64,000 nucleotides of DNA. Source: Odobenus rosmarus divergens. Its lineage: Eukaryota; Chordata; Mammalia; Carnivora; Odobenidae. A program made the position numbers and the translations under genes. The notes under the pieces are model-generated. The model made no database searches. It was not told the DNA's origin and saw only the letters and a list, made by a program, of their open reading frames with translations. Shown piece by piece: positions 33,186 through 44,480 of this stretch (positions within the stretch are counted from its first letter, which is position 1; every line of letters starts with the position of its first letter). The stretch covers positions 267,001 to 331,000 of the forward strand of contig NW_004450404.1 of assembly GCF_000321225.1 (NCBI RefSeq), in the 5' to 3' direction.

Positions 33186-35150
33186 AGCTGTCTTAATGTT
33201 GCCTATGATAACATTTGACAAAGATAGAGCTTGCAAAAATCATACAACAACAAAGCCCCCAACTTACTCCAGCAAGTTTCCCAGAAGAATGAAGCAGTTG
33301 ACTTGAAGCGGCTTGTCTTGAATCTGACTACTTCCCTTCCTTTGGGAGAAAACGGCATAACGTGGGGGAGAGTGGTGGGCTCTCTGGGACTTGGAGCCCT
33401 CCCGCAAAACAGACATCATCTCTGAGGATTGCAGTATTTATGAAGCCAGGTTTCCCAGGGTAAAAATGACTCCTTGGGGGTAAACTGGGGCCATTGGGAC
33501 GGCCATTGGCTACCGCACTCTATGGCTTGTGATTTGGGCTCCAATGCCAAGATTTTCCCATTGGGGGTCCCAGTAAGGCTGGGTGCACACAACTTGGAAA
33601 GACGCCCAGTTTACTTTGAGGGAGCTCAGACTTTGGGAAACTCTGGCCTCTTGCCTGACCCTGGGACACCGGGATGGATTTCAGGGAGTGAAGAAAGAGG
33701 AACAAACAGGCTTGCACCCACATGGTGGTCATTTTCAGACTCTTTGGTGTCTGTAGCACCTAAACCCTTGACCTGCTCTCTAAGGAAGCTCTGGGGACTG
33801 ACCCCTGTGGCCTCGGCACTCATTCCACCTGCCTCTGCACTCACTGCCACCCTCTTCTGTTCTCGGCCACAAGATGCTCGTGCTGGCCCTGGAAGCATGC
33901 TTGGCACGGGTCTTGGGCAGGCAAGAGGTGCTGGTGTTTCTGCCCCCACGGGCAGCCCCTAAGCAGTGCCACAGTGGAGTTGGGAGATGGGCACCCCGGC
34001 TAGCCACCCCTCCCCCCTTGGCAGGGATAGCTCTGAGGTTAACTCCCAGAAGAACTGAGCCCTGGCTGCCCATAGCAGGCACCTGCTTGAATGGCTACCT
34101 GCCCTTCTGGGCTCACTTCCCCACCCCCACACTGGAGCTACCTGGGACCCTCTCCTACACAGACTGTCTGCACTTGAGTCTTTGTCTCAGGGTCTGCTTT
34201 TGTGGGCTTCCCAGACAAAGCCGTGCTCCTCCCCAAGAAAAATGCTCTTTGGCGCACACGTTGATTCTGTCTGGGAGTTCTGCAAATTCCATGGCACCTT
34301 TTGCATCATCCACTCGGGGGTTCAGCGAGGCCACTGCCAGCTATATTTGCTGTGGAGAAGTTTGAGATCCATGGCTGCCTCAAGGGAGGACAGTTAACAA
34401 ATAGTATTTAACTGTCAAGCCGCAGTGAAGACAGACGGCCTTCGTCCCATTGCTCCCTGTCAGTGTCGCTCCCAATAGTGCGTACGGTGGACGTGACCCT
34501 ACAGGAAGGTGTGGGTTAATGAAATCATTGAAGACCCCCACCGGGGGTGGGGGTGGGATGGGGGGTGGGCATTTCTCTTTAAGGAGATTGCAAGCTATTC
34601 TGTAGCCCTGAGGAAAATGGCTTATTGTAAAATAGAAAGTGAAGAAGAAAAGACAAAAATTATATCTCTGCCATGATAGGTTGTTTCCTGAAAAAATAAA
34701 ACAATAAAACCAAATAAGTAGTTTTGATTTGTTGGGGGCATGTGATTCCTGAATGACTTTTTCCTTCTGTTTTTGGTTTTCCAAAATGTGGCTGTGATGT
34801 GGGTGTGAACATTTTGAAAAGAATTCTAAAATGAATCGTTTTGGGGAGAAAAATCAATGCACAGAGCACTTTGCCCAGTGTCTTTCTAACCTTTGCTTGG
34901 AGGGGTGTTTTTCCACAGAAGTTAAGCAAGGGAACATAGGGAAGGTGGGGCTTGGGGCAGAGGGCTATCATTAGATATAGCATTTGATGATTTGAGTTTG
35001 AATTTGCGGTTCTGGAAGAGTAAACACATGGACCTATCTCCGTGGGGCTGGGGCATCCGCAGGCCTCCAGCATTTGGGGAGGGCAGGTTGTCAGCCTGCA
35101 GGTGCAGGTGGCGGTTCGTCTGTGGGGAGGGCGCAGCTGAGGCAGCGCGT
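33186..35150. other. Unique sequence, no gene supported
   Basis: Overlapping frames of 160-164 codons on both strands (33474-33962, 33874-34365 plus; 34660-35154 minus) have no domain signature and mutually exclude each other. 34545-34568 is G-rich. I see no splice-bounded conserved frame. Confidence 0.45.
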
Positions 35151-35153
35151 GCA

Positions 35154-35199
<46 letters not shown>
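35154..35199. repeat. (GT)n microsatellite
   Basis: Over 20 GT units, preceded by 'GCGTGCATGCGTG'. Able to adopt Z-DNA. Confidence 0.97.
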
Positions 35200-36000
35200 G
35201 GGGGGGATTTGAGGGCACAGATGGACTTGCTCCTCCAGGATCGGTCAGGATGGTGGAGCCAGGTGTTCTGGGTTCTGAGGACTGACTCCCTTTTGTCTGG
35301 TTCTCCTCACCACCCCACATATTAGGAAGCATACAAGCTGTTTACGTTACATTCTATTAATCTTTCCCCAGGGCTATATTTGCCTGGCTTGATCAGCACA
35401 CCACCACACACATTTTCTAATCGTTTTTGCTGTTTCACTCATTGCAGAATTAGAAGCCTCCCCTGTCTGGTAAAAGTAGGTCAGGGAAGTTCCTGACTTC
35501 GCTAGGCGGCTAATAGATTTCTGAATGGCAGCGTGCAGGGCGCCCGCATGTGACATTTGAGCACAAGAACAATGGTGATCACTCACTGCCGCTCTCAAGC
35601 CTGAGTCATTCTCTTCCGCGGCGGGAGCCAGCGCGTGTGGCCGAGGTGTCACACACCACAGGTGCTGCTGCATGGGGAGCCGGCTGCCGAACTGTGCCCG
35701 GGGACAGGGGGCACCTTTATCAAGGCCTGACCCCTCCGGGTCCCCTCTCCCCGGGGCCTTCTGCCATTGCCCTTTCCTGGCATGTCTCCCTCCCTCTTGT
35801 GTACTCCTCCCATGGGATGGCCACGCACATCCTGGGCCATCCAGCCTCCCCTCCAGAAGCGGCCTCGGCTTGGCCGGTGCACCTGCTCCCAAACTTCCTT
35901 CTTCCTCCTCCTGCTGTTGTACCCCTTCCCTGTTATTTCAGCTTTAGGATACTGTTGGCTGTGCAGAACCCATAGAAAATGAAACTGCATAGCCTTACAA
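35200..36000. other. Unique sequence, no gene supported
   Basis: GC-moderate (35560-35900) with several overlapping frames on both strands (172 codons minus, 141 plus), typical of stop-poor composition. Confidence 0.45.
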
Positions 36001-36850
36001 TAAAACGGTTAAGCCTTTAGGTTGGCCCCAGGAAAAAGCAAATGGAATCAAATTATTAAGACCTAGACATTGTCAAATTCACCAAATGGCATTGCTACTG
36101 TCAAGTAATTATTTAGATAGGGCATGCTGTGGGTGTCTCTCTTGCTTGCTGTCCTTTTTTTTTTTTTTCCCTTCAATTTTTAAGATGAACAGTTTCTCTT
36201 TAGACCACTTCTTTCTTCTAGCTGCAGACAATAGCAATCCTAACCATGTCTGACCAAAACACATTGCTTGTGTGTGTTCGTGTTTAATTTGAAAAATGAC
36301 AACAGTGATTTCTTTGAAGTCTCCTACTCACCCAGAGCTACCCCCCTATTGGAATATCCTAGAGGAGGAGAAAGAATAAATCAACATAAAATGATGTCAT
36401 AAAATCCTCTTAAATAACAACCAGGTAGTAAATTAACATATACACGACCTTTGAAATGATCATGTACAGGGAAGTCGAATCCAGCAAACAGCTGGCTGGG
36501 TGCCTGCCCTTGACGAGTCAGCTGAGAGATACAGCTGCCGGAAAGATATTTGAGAGTGGGTTCTAAATGCAGAAAGCTGTCTTTTATTAAAAAAAGAAAG
36601 AAAGAAAAGAAAAAATCAGATCCTTCGTTTGACAGACCCTAATTTCATTGAGATTGACAGCATTGCCTTTGTCGAGCATACATTTAACAAATGAGATTGA
36701 ACCACTACCCCACTCAGTTTCATCTAATTTAATTTGACAGCCAAAGCAGGTAGGTAGAGTAATGTACTTAGAGAGGAGGTAGGAGTGCTTTCCCAGGGTG
36801 AAACGACAGGGCTTGCCGGGTCAGGCTTAAGCGAGTTATCTCCTCTGTTC
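36001..36850. promoter_or_regulatory. Repeat-poor AT-rich block, candidate regulatory element
   Basis: Apart from an 11-T run (36157-36168) and a short AAAG run (36590-36612), no repeat is recognisable. Has AP-1/MAF-like 'GACGAGTCAGCTGAG' at 36513-36527 and dense AT-rich factor-like words. Inference only. Confidence 0.22.
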
Positions 36851-36904
36851 CTTTCGTATTTTTGTTTTTGTTTTGCCATCCACACATGAAGTTTTATTAT
36901 TTTA

Positions 36905-37375
36905 AATTTCTAATTGAAGTAGAGTTGTCATACAATATTGTTTTACTTTCTTATTGACGTATAAAGTATGTGTACTCACTTGACATACTTTATATGTCAG
37001 TTAAAAGCTAATCTTAAATGTGCCACTTAATCAGTTTTTGCCATTATGTGCATTTGTATAGCCACCATCTAAATCAAGATATAGGACATTTCCGTCTTGC
37101 AAAAAGTTCACTTCCCAATGAATGTAATTGCCCCTCTCCTGCTCACAAGGTAACCACTGCCAGGACTTCTAACGGTTTTTGTTGCCTGTTTTTGAACTTC
37201 ATATAAAGTGTATCATGCAGTATGTCCTGTTGTGCCCATTTTCCTTCACTTAATGGGAAATTCGTCCACATATCAGTAATTCATTATGTTATTGCTCTGT
37301 AATATTCCATTATATGAGGATAGCACAGCCTGTGTATTATTGATGGATATTGGGTTGTTTCTGGTTTCCCTGTTA
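36905..37375 (-). mobile_element. Ancient LINE-1 (L1M) 3' fragment, antisense
   Basis: 'TATAGCCACCATCTAAATCA', 'CATATAAAGTGTATCATGCA', 'GTAATATTCCATTATATG' and 'ATGGATATTGGGTTGTTTC' follow the order of the L1 3'-end reverse complement. Confidence 0.85.
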
Positions 37376-38290
37376 CCTTTAGTTTTAACTTCTGTTTCTG
37401 GAAGTCTTTCGAAGGGCATCCTGGAAATAAGCAAGGACGATATGCACCCCCGGGTGAACTTATTCCAAACTGGCGGCAAAATGCACTCACTATTGTATAA
37501 GCAAGTGTTCTGTATCCTGAATGAGGGGACTGTCTTGGGTCTTCTTCCACTGAGAATGAAGCCAGCCCCATATTCCCTCATCCCATTCCCCACAGAATTG
37601 TGGGGCAAGGAGGCCGCTTCATCACCTTGCCTCTTTTGGCCGCTGTTTGTTTTTTTGGTTTTGTTTTGTTTTGTTTTGTTTTTGCCTCTTTTAACCCTGA
37701 GATGGAGGAGAGATTGGTGAGCAGGGCCTACGGCCAGTCATGTCAAGGTAGCATGGCAAACAGATGGGAAGGTGGGCCTGGGGTGGGTTCGAAGGCAGCT
37801 AGGAAGGGAGAGGAGGAGTTTCCCTCGGGAGTGCCTGTGTATCTGGCACCATGCCCACCTTTGGGCAAACTCAGGGACACAGTTTAAATTTAGGCATCCT
37901 TCCTGATCATTCTGACACCTTCCCATTTTCTGAGTCTGGGAAATAAAGCAACCATTCTTATCTCTCACAAAGAAGCTGACCAGGCAGTGCGGCTCGGGGA
38001 GGCATTTGTCATGGGGCAGAAACGGGGCTCAAAGGGTTGTCATCTTAGAAGGCCACCTCCTCCCTCCAGCTGATGGGTAAGGCGAGCAGCTGTACATACA
38101 GGTGTGGCAGGGCTGCAAGCCGCGTTTGGTGGTGTGGAAATGAAGGGAGAGGGTAAGATGTTTAACCTGCCCGTGGTCAGCCTGGGACTGTTGCCGGTTG
38201 AGTACTGAAAGTCTCGGGTCCTGGAGAGCCCCTCAGTCCAGGATGGTTGGTCACCCTAAAGGTTGGTCACCTTTTCACACTCACTTATCT
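37376..38290. other. Unique sequence, no gene supported
   Basis: A (TTTTG)n run at 37648-37684. The 144-codon plus frame at 37286-37720 starts inside L1M and crosses the TTTTG run, so it is not a gene. Confidence 0.5.
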
Positions 38291-38292
38291 GT

Positions 38293-38475
38293 GCATTCCT
38301 TTAACAAATGTCAGTGAACTTCCATCACACAGCAGGCACCTTGCAAGGTCGCGGGGTTCGACCGGTAATCAACAAGGCAGCAGCGATCCCTGCCCCACTT
38401 CCAGAGTACTTCCTCTAGAGAGAAAGGTGGGATTTAAGGAAGTGATTACAAGCCAGTGCAGCGCTGGCTTTGATA
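38293..38475 (-). mobile_element. LINE-2 3' end, antisense
   Basis: 'CACACAGCAGGCACCTTGCA', 'GGTAATCAACAAGGCAGC' and 'ATCCCTGCCCCACTTCCAG' correspond to the reverse complement of the L2 terminus. Confidence 0.65.
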
Positions 38476-38805
38476 GAGATAATAAGGCGATGAGCGCTTA
38501 ATTGGGAAAATACCGGGGGCTTGTGGAAGCAGGTGAGGAAGACAATCCGCTACCGGTTCTTTATCTCCTTAGCATATCCACAAAGTTCTAGACCTGCTCA
38601 GAAAAGCAATTTAGAGCAAACTCTGATGCATTCAGAATGGTGGTGGGACAAAGAGGGTAGGGATGGAGGTGACAAGAACGTAGCCAGATTTAAGTCCACG
38701 TTTGGAAACAGGGCTGTAGGAGCAAAAAGTTAGCGCCAGATTCTCTGTGTGTTGTGTTACAACAGAACAGCATGTACTCCTCTGAGTATTTAAAACTAAC
38801 TGACA

Positions 38806-39018
38806 GGGTGCCTGGGTGGCTCAGTCGTTAAGCGTCTGCCTTCAGCTCAGGTCATGATCCCAGGGTCCTGGGATCGAGCCCCACATCGGGCTCCCTGCTC
38901 TGCGGGAGGCCTGCTTCTCCCTCTCCCACTCTCCCTGCTTGTGTTCCCTCTCTCGCTCTCTCTCTCTCCCTGTTAAAAAATAAATAAAAAATCTTAAAAA
39001 ATAAATAAATAAATAAAT
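38806..39018 (+). mobile_element. SINEC, plus orientation, with perfect target duplication
   Basis: Full-length; the tail has expanded to (AAAT)n. The perfect 14-bp repeat AAAACTAACTGACA is at 38792-38805 and 39019-39032. Intact duplication and little divergence suggest a recent insertion. Confidence 0.97.
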
Positions 39019-39032
39019 AAAACTAACTGACA

Positions 39033-41730
39033 TGTGCTCTTGCCTAAGAGGCTCAGTTATTGTTGGTTTAAAAAAAAAAAAAAGCCTTTTTAATGCATTA
39101 GAAGTATATAGCAGCTGTTGTAAGATCTGAAAGGCTAGCCCGAAGCACGTTCATTCACTCATTCATTTCACAGATACCTGTTGACATTAATGCCCCTAAA
39201 TATTTTACTTTCCACCTAGCCATCACATAGAGCCAACAAAACAAAACAAATCCCCCTAAACTAAAGCCCTTCTCTCCAGGGGAAGGTCCGAAATTTAGCC
39301 CAGTGTCAAAGATAGCCAAGCAGGACGACTCTTGAATCTTAGAGTCTCTTTCTCGTATTCCTCAGCCTAGAGGGTGCCAATGGCCTTTCTATAAGGTGTA
39401 ACCTTTCACTGATGTCTGTAGAAAAGATAAGGGTAGAGGATTTTTCTAGAGAAAGGTTTTCATTATGTGTTAGAAACAGCGCGGATACACATTGGGTCCA
39501 GTTTTTCTTCTTTCCCTACCTTTGCCATTGTGCAGTTATAACAGAGGTCCATCCAAAGCATTCTTTTTCTATTGCGTGGGTAGCAATGCACCGCCCACCT
39601 ACTCTGAGCACTGACTTTTTGGGTGTTCCAATGATCACACCGCTCTTTCTAAGTCTTGCTTGTGACAGGTTAAGGGGGGGGACAGTGACACCCTTCCCTA
39701 GATGACCTCCGAGCTTTCTTTCACAAGCAAGGAAGCAATAATGGAGACGTAGCCATGAGGAAAGAAGTGCCTCTTCCCTTTACAGTTTGACAATGCCTTC
39801 CTTTGTAGCTCGTTCAACACGCTTGTCCAGATTTATGATATTTTGCCATCTGGTTTATTTCTCTTGTTGTTTTGTATTGTTTTAAATATGCTCGAGGCCA
39901 TCTTTGAGTCTTTTCTTAAAAAAAAAACAAAAAAGCAAATCATATGAGTGTCATTTGAAGGTTAGGGATGAAAGAGAAGTTTAAATAGGACTTGGATCTT
40001 CCCTGTGAAGTTCAGTAGCTAAAAATAAAATTCTTTTTACTTTGTTGATTACATAATAGAACACGGTTCTCAGATGTGAGCTCTATGGAATGTCTCAGTT
40101 GTTTGGAGAATTCTTGTTTGGGTTCTCTTAAATGGTGGTGCAGGCGTTCTGTGAAATAATGGACTGGATTCGGTTAGTGCTTGAGCACCTAGTAGGTGCT
40201 CGCCACTTTGCCAGCTGCTGCCGTGGGTCACTTTGCGATGCTGATGAGCTTTAACCAGAGGCAGGACTTGCTTTTCACTTGGTCTAACTTCATGTTCATT
40301 CTCTTAAGCCAGGTTTCTCTTTCTAAAGAAACATTTGTGCAGAAAGCAGCAGGGAGGGAGTCTTTTTGTAAGATGGAAGGGTGGAGTTGGGTGGGGCAGT
40401 CTTTGTTTTAAAAAGAAAAGGTACTCTGGGTGCTGTGTGCTGTGTTCTGGGAAGCCATGAAATCCCAGTGACCTGGATAACTATGTTTAAACCATACTCT
40501 TATTAAAACCAGCAGTCCTGGCTTTCCCAGACAAAGAGATTCTGAAACAATTTTGGAAATACATTCACAAGAGTGGAATTCATAAAAGGAACGGTACGAC
40601 CATCCGCCGCACTGTGTAGACATAAAATTGGATGGGCGAAGGGGGAATTTCACAAGTACGGATCTGAAGCTTTTAGACAAACTTGCCTAATTGGTAGTAG
40701 TGATGTAGAGCATCTTGCTGGAAGGAAAACAAATCTCACATCTAAGAATGTTCTCTTCGATGTAAAAGCAAATGCATCTTCAAACAATGCTCGGGAAATA
40801 TCTTGGTTAGGGATTTTGGAAACGATTTAAGGATCACGGGTTAGTGCCTGGCACTTGGTAAATTGCTGCACACAATTTAGAAATCTTGCCAAGGTGTTCC
40901 TAAGTCCAATTCTACTGACCTTAAGATCACCTGGGGGGAGTTTGGGACCTGTGCAGCCTTGGACGCTGTCAGATGCGTTGGGTCAGTCTCTTGGGTGTCG
41001 GGCAGAGGATCCATGTGCTCAGAGAGCACACAGAGGATACTGCTCGGGAGGGCACGGTCTGTCTCTGTTGCTGGTTCCCCCTTTCCTGTGCTTCCAGAGC
41101 CGACCATCCCCTGTGACAGAGTCATTCTGTCTTCAGGCACGTTATTAGTACTTGTAATCAGGTTATGGTTGGTCTTTTTGGCTGAGGGTCCATCTGTCTC
41201 TCTAGGGTGACAATGCCTGGTTCTGTTTTGCTCTTAGCTCATTTCATAGTTTAACTCTCAGAAAGTGACCTTCCTCCTGGGGATTTTGATGATTAGCCCA
41301 GTTTGAGAACTGCTGGCCGGGTCCATTTCTCTGGACAGGATCCTATCCATACCATCCCAGACAGTTTTCTGCCACACAGATGGCCACAAAACAGCATCTT
41401 GGCAAATGCCGTTGACTCCGGATTGTAGGTTTATTCATTAGCGGAAGCCCAATTTTAAAATCCAGTCAACTATGATTCCTTCAAATGACTTCAGATCAAG
41501 TCACGTACAGTCCTTCTTAAGGCTGATTTTGTTTCTTATTATTCTACTGAGTGCTCAGGACAGCTGACTGCTCCTGGGTTGGTGGGCTGGAGCTGTAGAT
41601 AGCTTTTGGATCCCTCGGGTGTCAGGATGGTTAAGAGGATAAATGGCGAAAAGAGAATAAAAGGCTGAAGGTTGGTGGGTGAGCAAACAGAAATTGGACA
41701 AGGCTCTACTCTCATGTACACACTACGAGA
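39033..41730. other. Mostly unique sequence, no gene seen
   Basis: 39150-39185 has an L2-like antisense start. 40880-41320 contains traces of a hAT element ('AAGATCACCTGGGGGGAG' and 'GTTTGAGAACTGCTGGCC') around unique DNA. Frames up to ~100 codons, none convincing. Confidence 0.45.
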
Positions 41731-41734
41731 GGCC

Positions 41735-41870
41735 CTTTTACAACATCCCCTGCTGACCCTCACGGCATCTTTGCGGGGATGTCGCAAACCCCATATCATA
41801 AGAGGGAAAGGCAGGGTGATCATCCCAGGTCGCAGAGCCAGCATTCAATCGGGCCTTCAAAATTTTCTAC
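41735..41870 (-). mobile_element. MIR SINE, antisense (diverged)
   Basis: 'AAGAGGGAAAGGCAGGGTGA' and 'CCCAGGTCGCAGAGCCAGCA' have the layout of the antisense MIR core. Confidence 0.5.
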
Positions 41871-41952
41871 ACCACCTAGTTGCCCCACTCTCTTCTACCC
41901 CACATCTGATCCTGAGTTTTCTTTTTTTTAATCATCTGTCAAGAGCATTTTA

Positions 41953-42151
41953 GGGGCGCCTGGGTGGCTCAGTCGGTTAAGCGTCTGCCTTCGGCTCAGG
42001 TCATGGTCCCAGGGTCCTGGGATCGAGCCCCGCATCGGGCTCCCTGCTCGGCGGGAAGCCTGCTTCTCCCTCTCCCACTCCCCCTGCTTGTGTTCCCTCT
42101 CTCGCTGTCTCTCTCTCTGTCAAATAAATAAATAAATCTTTTGTTTTAAAA
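41953..42151 (+). mobile_element. SINEC, plus orientation, with target duplication
   Basis: Head 'GGGGCGCCTGGGTGGCTCAG', full body and (AAATA)n tail. AAGAGCATTTTA at 41941-41952 and again at 42152-42163. One of the cleanest copies. Confidence 0.96.
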
Positions 42152-42163
42152 AAGAGCATTTTA

Positions 42164-42675
42164 AATTTTCCTCTGTGCTGCCGTGCGGTCCAGCTTGGAG
42201 ACCTGATTCAGCCGCAGCTGGGCTCACAAGGTCCACTCACTTCTCCAGAGACCTCCGTCCTCTTCTTGGAGGAATAGCACAGTTCTGTTCTGATTTGGCA
42301 TGCTTGAGAGCAATCAAAGGTAGGACTGCTCATTTCTGAATTATACATGGGTTTCCCTTCATCTGTAGAACATAATTAAGAAAAAGGGCTCAAGGAATAC
42401 CAAATTCTGAGCCAAGCATCTTAAGAAGCTGCCACAGGAATTGGGTATTAGCAGCCTCTGCTGTGTGCCATATGGGCCAGGGCTGCTCTTAGCCTCTCGG
42501 TGGGAGGGAGTGGCCGTGGTGCCAGGAGCCAGGAGCGAGAAACAGTGGGAGGGAAGGCTCTAGTCTGCTGCCCTTGAGCTCTTGGAGAGGTGAAGCAGGA
42601 TCCAGGCTGACATTTCTCAGGGATTCCCAGACAGACCCTCCCTTGCTGGCCTCACCGCCATTATCACTAACTTTA
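42164..42675. other. Unique sequence, no gene seen
   Basis: No recognised repeat or coding exon. Confidence 0.5.
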
Positions 42676-42679
42676 TGAA

Positions 42680-42920
42680 AGGTGGTCTCTGGACCACCGG
42701 GGTTACTCACCCTTAGCACTTCTCGCATTTGGAAGGAAATCATTCTTGGTCGTTGGGACTATCCTGTGCATCACAGGATGTTTAACAGACCTATGGCCTC
42801 CACCCACCAGCTGCCAATAGAAACCCCCTTCCCAGAGTTGTGGCAACAGAAGATGTCCCCCAGATGTTGCCAAATGTCCCCTTTGCAGCGGGGACAAAAT
42901 TGCACCAGTTGAGAGCTATG
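42680..42920 (-). mobile_element. MER5A-like hAT-Charlie transposon
   Basis: 'CTATCCTGTGCATCACAGGA', 'TGTTTAACAGACCTATGGCC' and 'GGGACAAAATTGCACCAGTT' match the reverse complement of MER5A. Same family and orientation as 16768-17000. Confidence 0.85.
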
Positions 42921-43109
42921 GTAGCAACAGGAAAGGAAGGAGAGATCTGTGGCTGGGGGAGGAGCCCTGAGTTGGAAATGCTGGCGGGACCCCCACAGTC
43001 CCCACTCCCCCCACCCTCCCTCAGGCCCACTGAGTGTGAGTCTTCACCACCTGGGGTTCCTTTAAGGAGTAAGGCCCCAGCGTTCCCATTTACCCTGTTT
43101 TCATGCCGC

Positions 43110-43345
43110 CTCCCTCCGCCTGTCCTCAGTGTGCAGTGCCGTGGCCTCGTTCGGGCCCCAGCTCAGCCACCGAGTAGCAAGTCGCCCCTTCTTTTCATGC
43201 TTCGGTTTTCTCATCTGTAAAGTAGTGATACTAATAGCATCTCCCTTGCAGGGTTGTTTGTGAGGATTGAACATTTACAAACATTTGAAAGGCTACCAGC
43301 ACGTGACAAGTACTTCGTAGAAGTGTTTTGTAAATAAAACATAAA
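43110..43345 (+). mobile_element. MIR SINE, sense
   Basis: 'TTCTCATCTGTAAAGTAGTG' (core), 'CAGGGTTGTTTGTGAGGATT' and 'GTTTTGTAAATAAAACATAA' in MIR order. Near full length, diverged. Confidence 0.85.
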
Positions 43346-43765
43346 TAATCTGGATGAAGAACCTCTGTTAAATACAGCCATTCACCAAATGTTATTGGGT
43401 GCTGACCAAAGCCCCATCCCTACCTTCCAGGTGCTCAGAGTTTGGCCACGAGCCACCAGTAACTTAGGTGTGTAAGTTAGTAGGGGCGGTAGTAAGGAGC
43501 AGAGCCCTGGCCGAGCTCTCACACATAGCCCCGGAGGAGCAGACACACCACCCAGCCTTAGTGCCCCATGCAGTGTTTTCTTACCCGTCATCAGTTGAAG
43601 GGGACCTCGCCTTGCCATCAACTCAACATTCCGCTTGACAGTGACTCAACTCTATATAGCCTCAGCTATGGCCAAAATCAATGGAGCCCATCATCCAAAA
43701 TTTGGAGGCACCTCTGAGAGGAGTTTGAGGTATACCAGTCTTTGAGTACCCTAGTCAGGAACCCT
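43346..43765. other. Unique sequence with an L2-like antisense fragment
   Basis: 43380-43440 ('CCATTCACCAAATGTTATTG') resembles an L2 antisense start. The rest is unassigned. Confidence 0.45.
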
Positions 43766-43767
43766 GC

Positions 43768-43895
43768 CCTTCCTTCCTTCCTTCCTTCCTTCCTTCCTTC
43801 CTTCCTTCCCTCCTTCCTTCCTTCCTTCCCTCCTTCCTTTTCTTCTTTCCCCCCTCCTTCCCTTTCCCTCCCTCCCTCCCTTCTGTTCTCCCTTC
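43768..43895. repeat. (CCTT)n polypyrimidine tract
   Basis: About 130 bases of nearly uninterrupted pyrimidines on the plus strand, with a (CTTC)n core at 43768-43838 decaying into CCCT variants. Capable of triplex formation. Confidence 0.95.
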
Positions 43896-43902
43896 CTTCT
43901 TA

Positions 43903-44480
43903 CAAATGAATACTCATAGAGCACTGTCTGTGGGCTGAGCATTATTCCAGTTGTTGGGGATACTGCAGTGAACATGGCAGAGGAGGAGTTTACATTCCAG
44001 GCAGGATGGAGGGAGACGGACTACAAACAATAAACAGAGGGAAAAAAGATAATTTGCAAATGGGATAGATGCTGAAAGAAAGACACACAGAGACTGATGT
44101 GAGGGAGAACCGCTGCATGGAGGCGGGGGCTTACAGATGGTCATGGAATCTTCTCTAAGGCTACTTTGAGTTGAGACTCAAAGGCTGAGAAGGAACCAGC
44201 TGTGGGAAGGTCGTTCCAAGCTGAGGAAAAGGCCAGTGCAAAGGCCCTGAGGCAGGAAAGAGCTTAGTTGCTTCTGGGAAAAGAAGTATTCTGTTGGAGG
44301 AGGAAAGTGGTAGGAGACGGGATTGGAAAGGGTTAAAGTGGGGCCAGGTCAGAAGGGGCTTTGTAGGGCTTGGCTTTTACTTTAAAGTATGATGAGAAGC
44401 CATTGGCGAGTTTTATGCAGCTGAGTAAAACAATCTGCGTAATGTTTGAAATGAAGGAAGGAGTGGTCAGCTGTGTGGAA
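43903..44480 (-). mobile_element. LINE-2 3' half, antisense
   Basis: The left end is the L2 terminus reversed ('GAGCACTGTCTGTGGGCTGA', 'GGGGATACTGCAGTGAACAT'). It continues into the body: 'AAAGGCTGAGAAGGAACCAG', 'GCAAAGGCCCTGAGGCAGGA', 'GATGAGAAGCCATTGGCGAG'. The longest L2 remnant in the window, with no intact frame. Confidence 0.75.

Noticed and set aside
33474..35154. Frames of ~160 codons on both strands
   Set aside because: They overlap each other, lack domains and lie in moderately GC-rich unique sequence; no exon structure evident.
41953..42151. tRNA gene (A- and B-box-like words in the SINE head)
   Set aside because: The head is tRNA-derived but embedded in a SINE body with tail and target duplication, and does not fold as a complete tRNA by eye.
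43768..43895. CRISPR-like or tandem gene array
   Set aside because: It is a simple tetranucleotide polypyrimidine repeat without spacers; no CRISPR arrays are expected in a mammalian genome.
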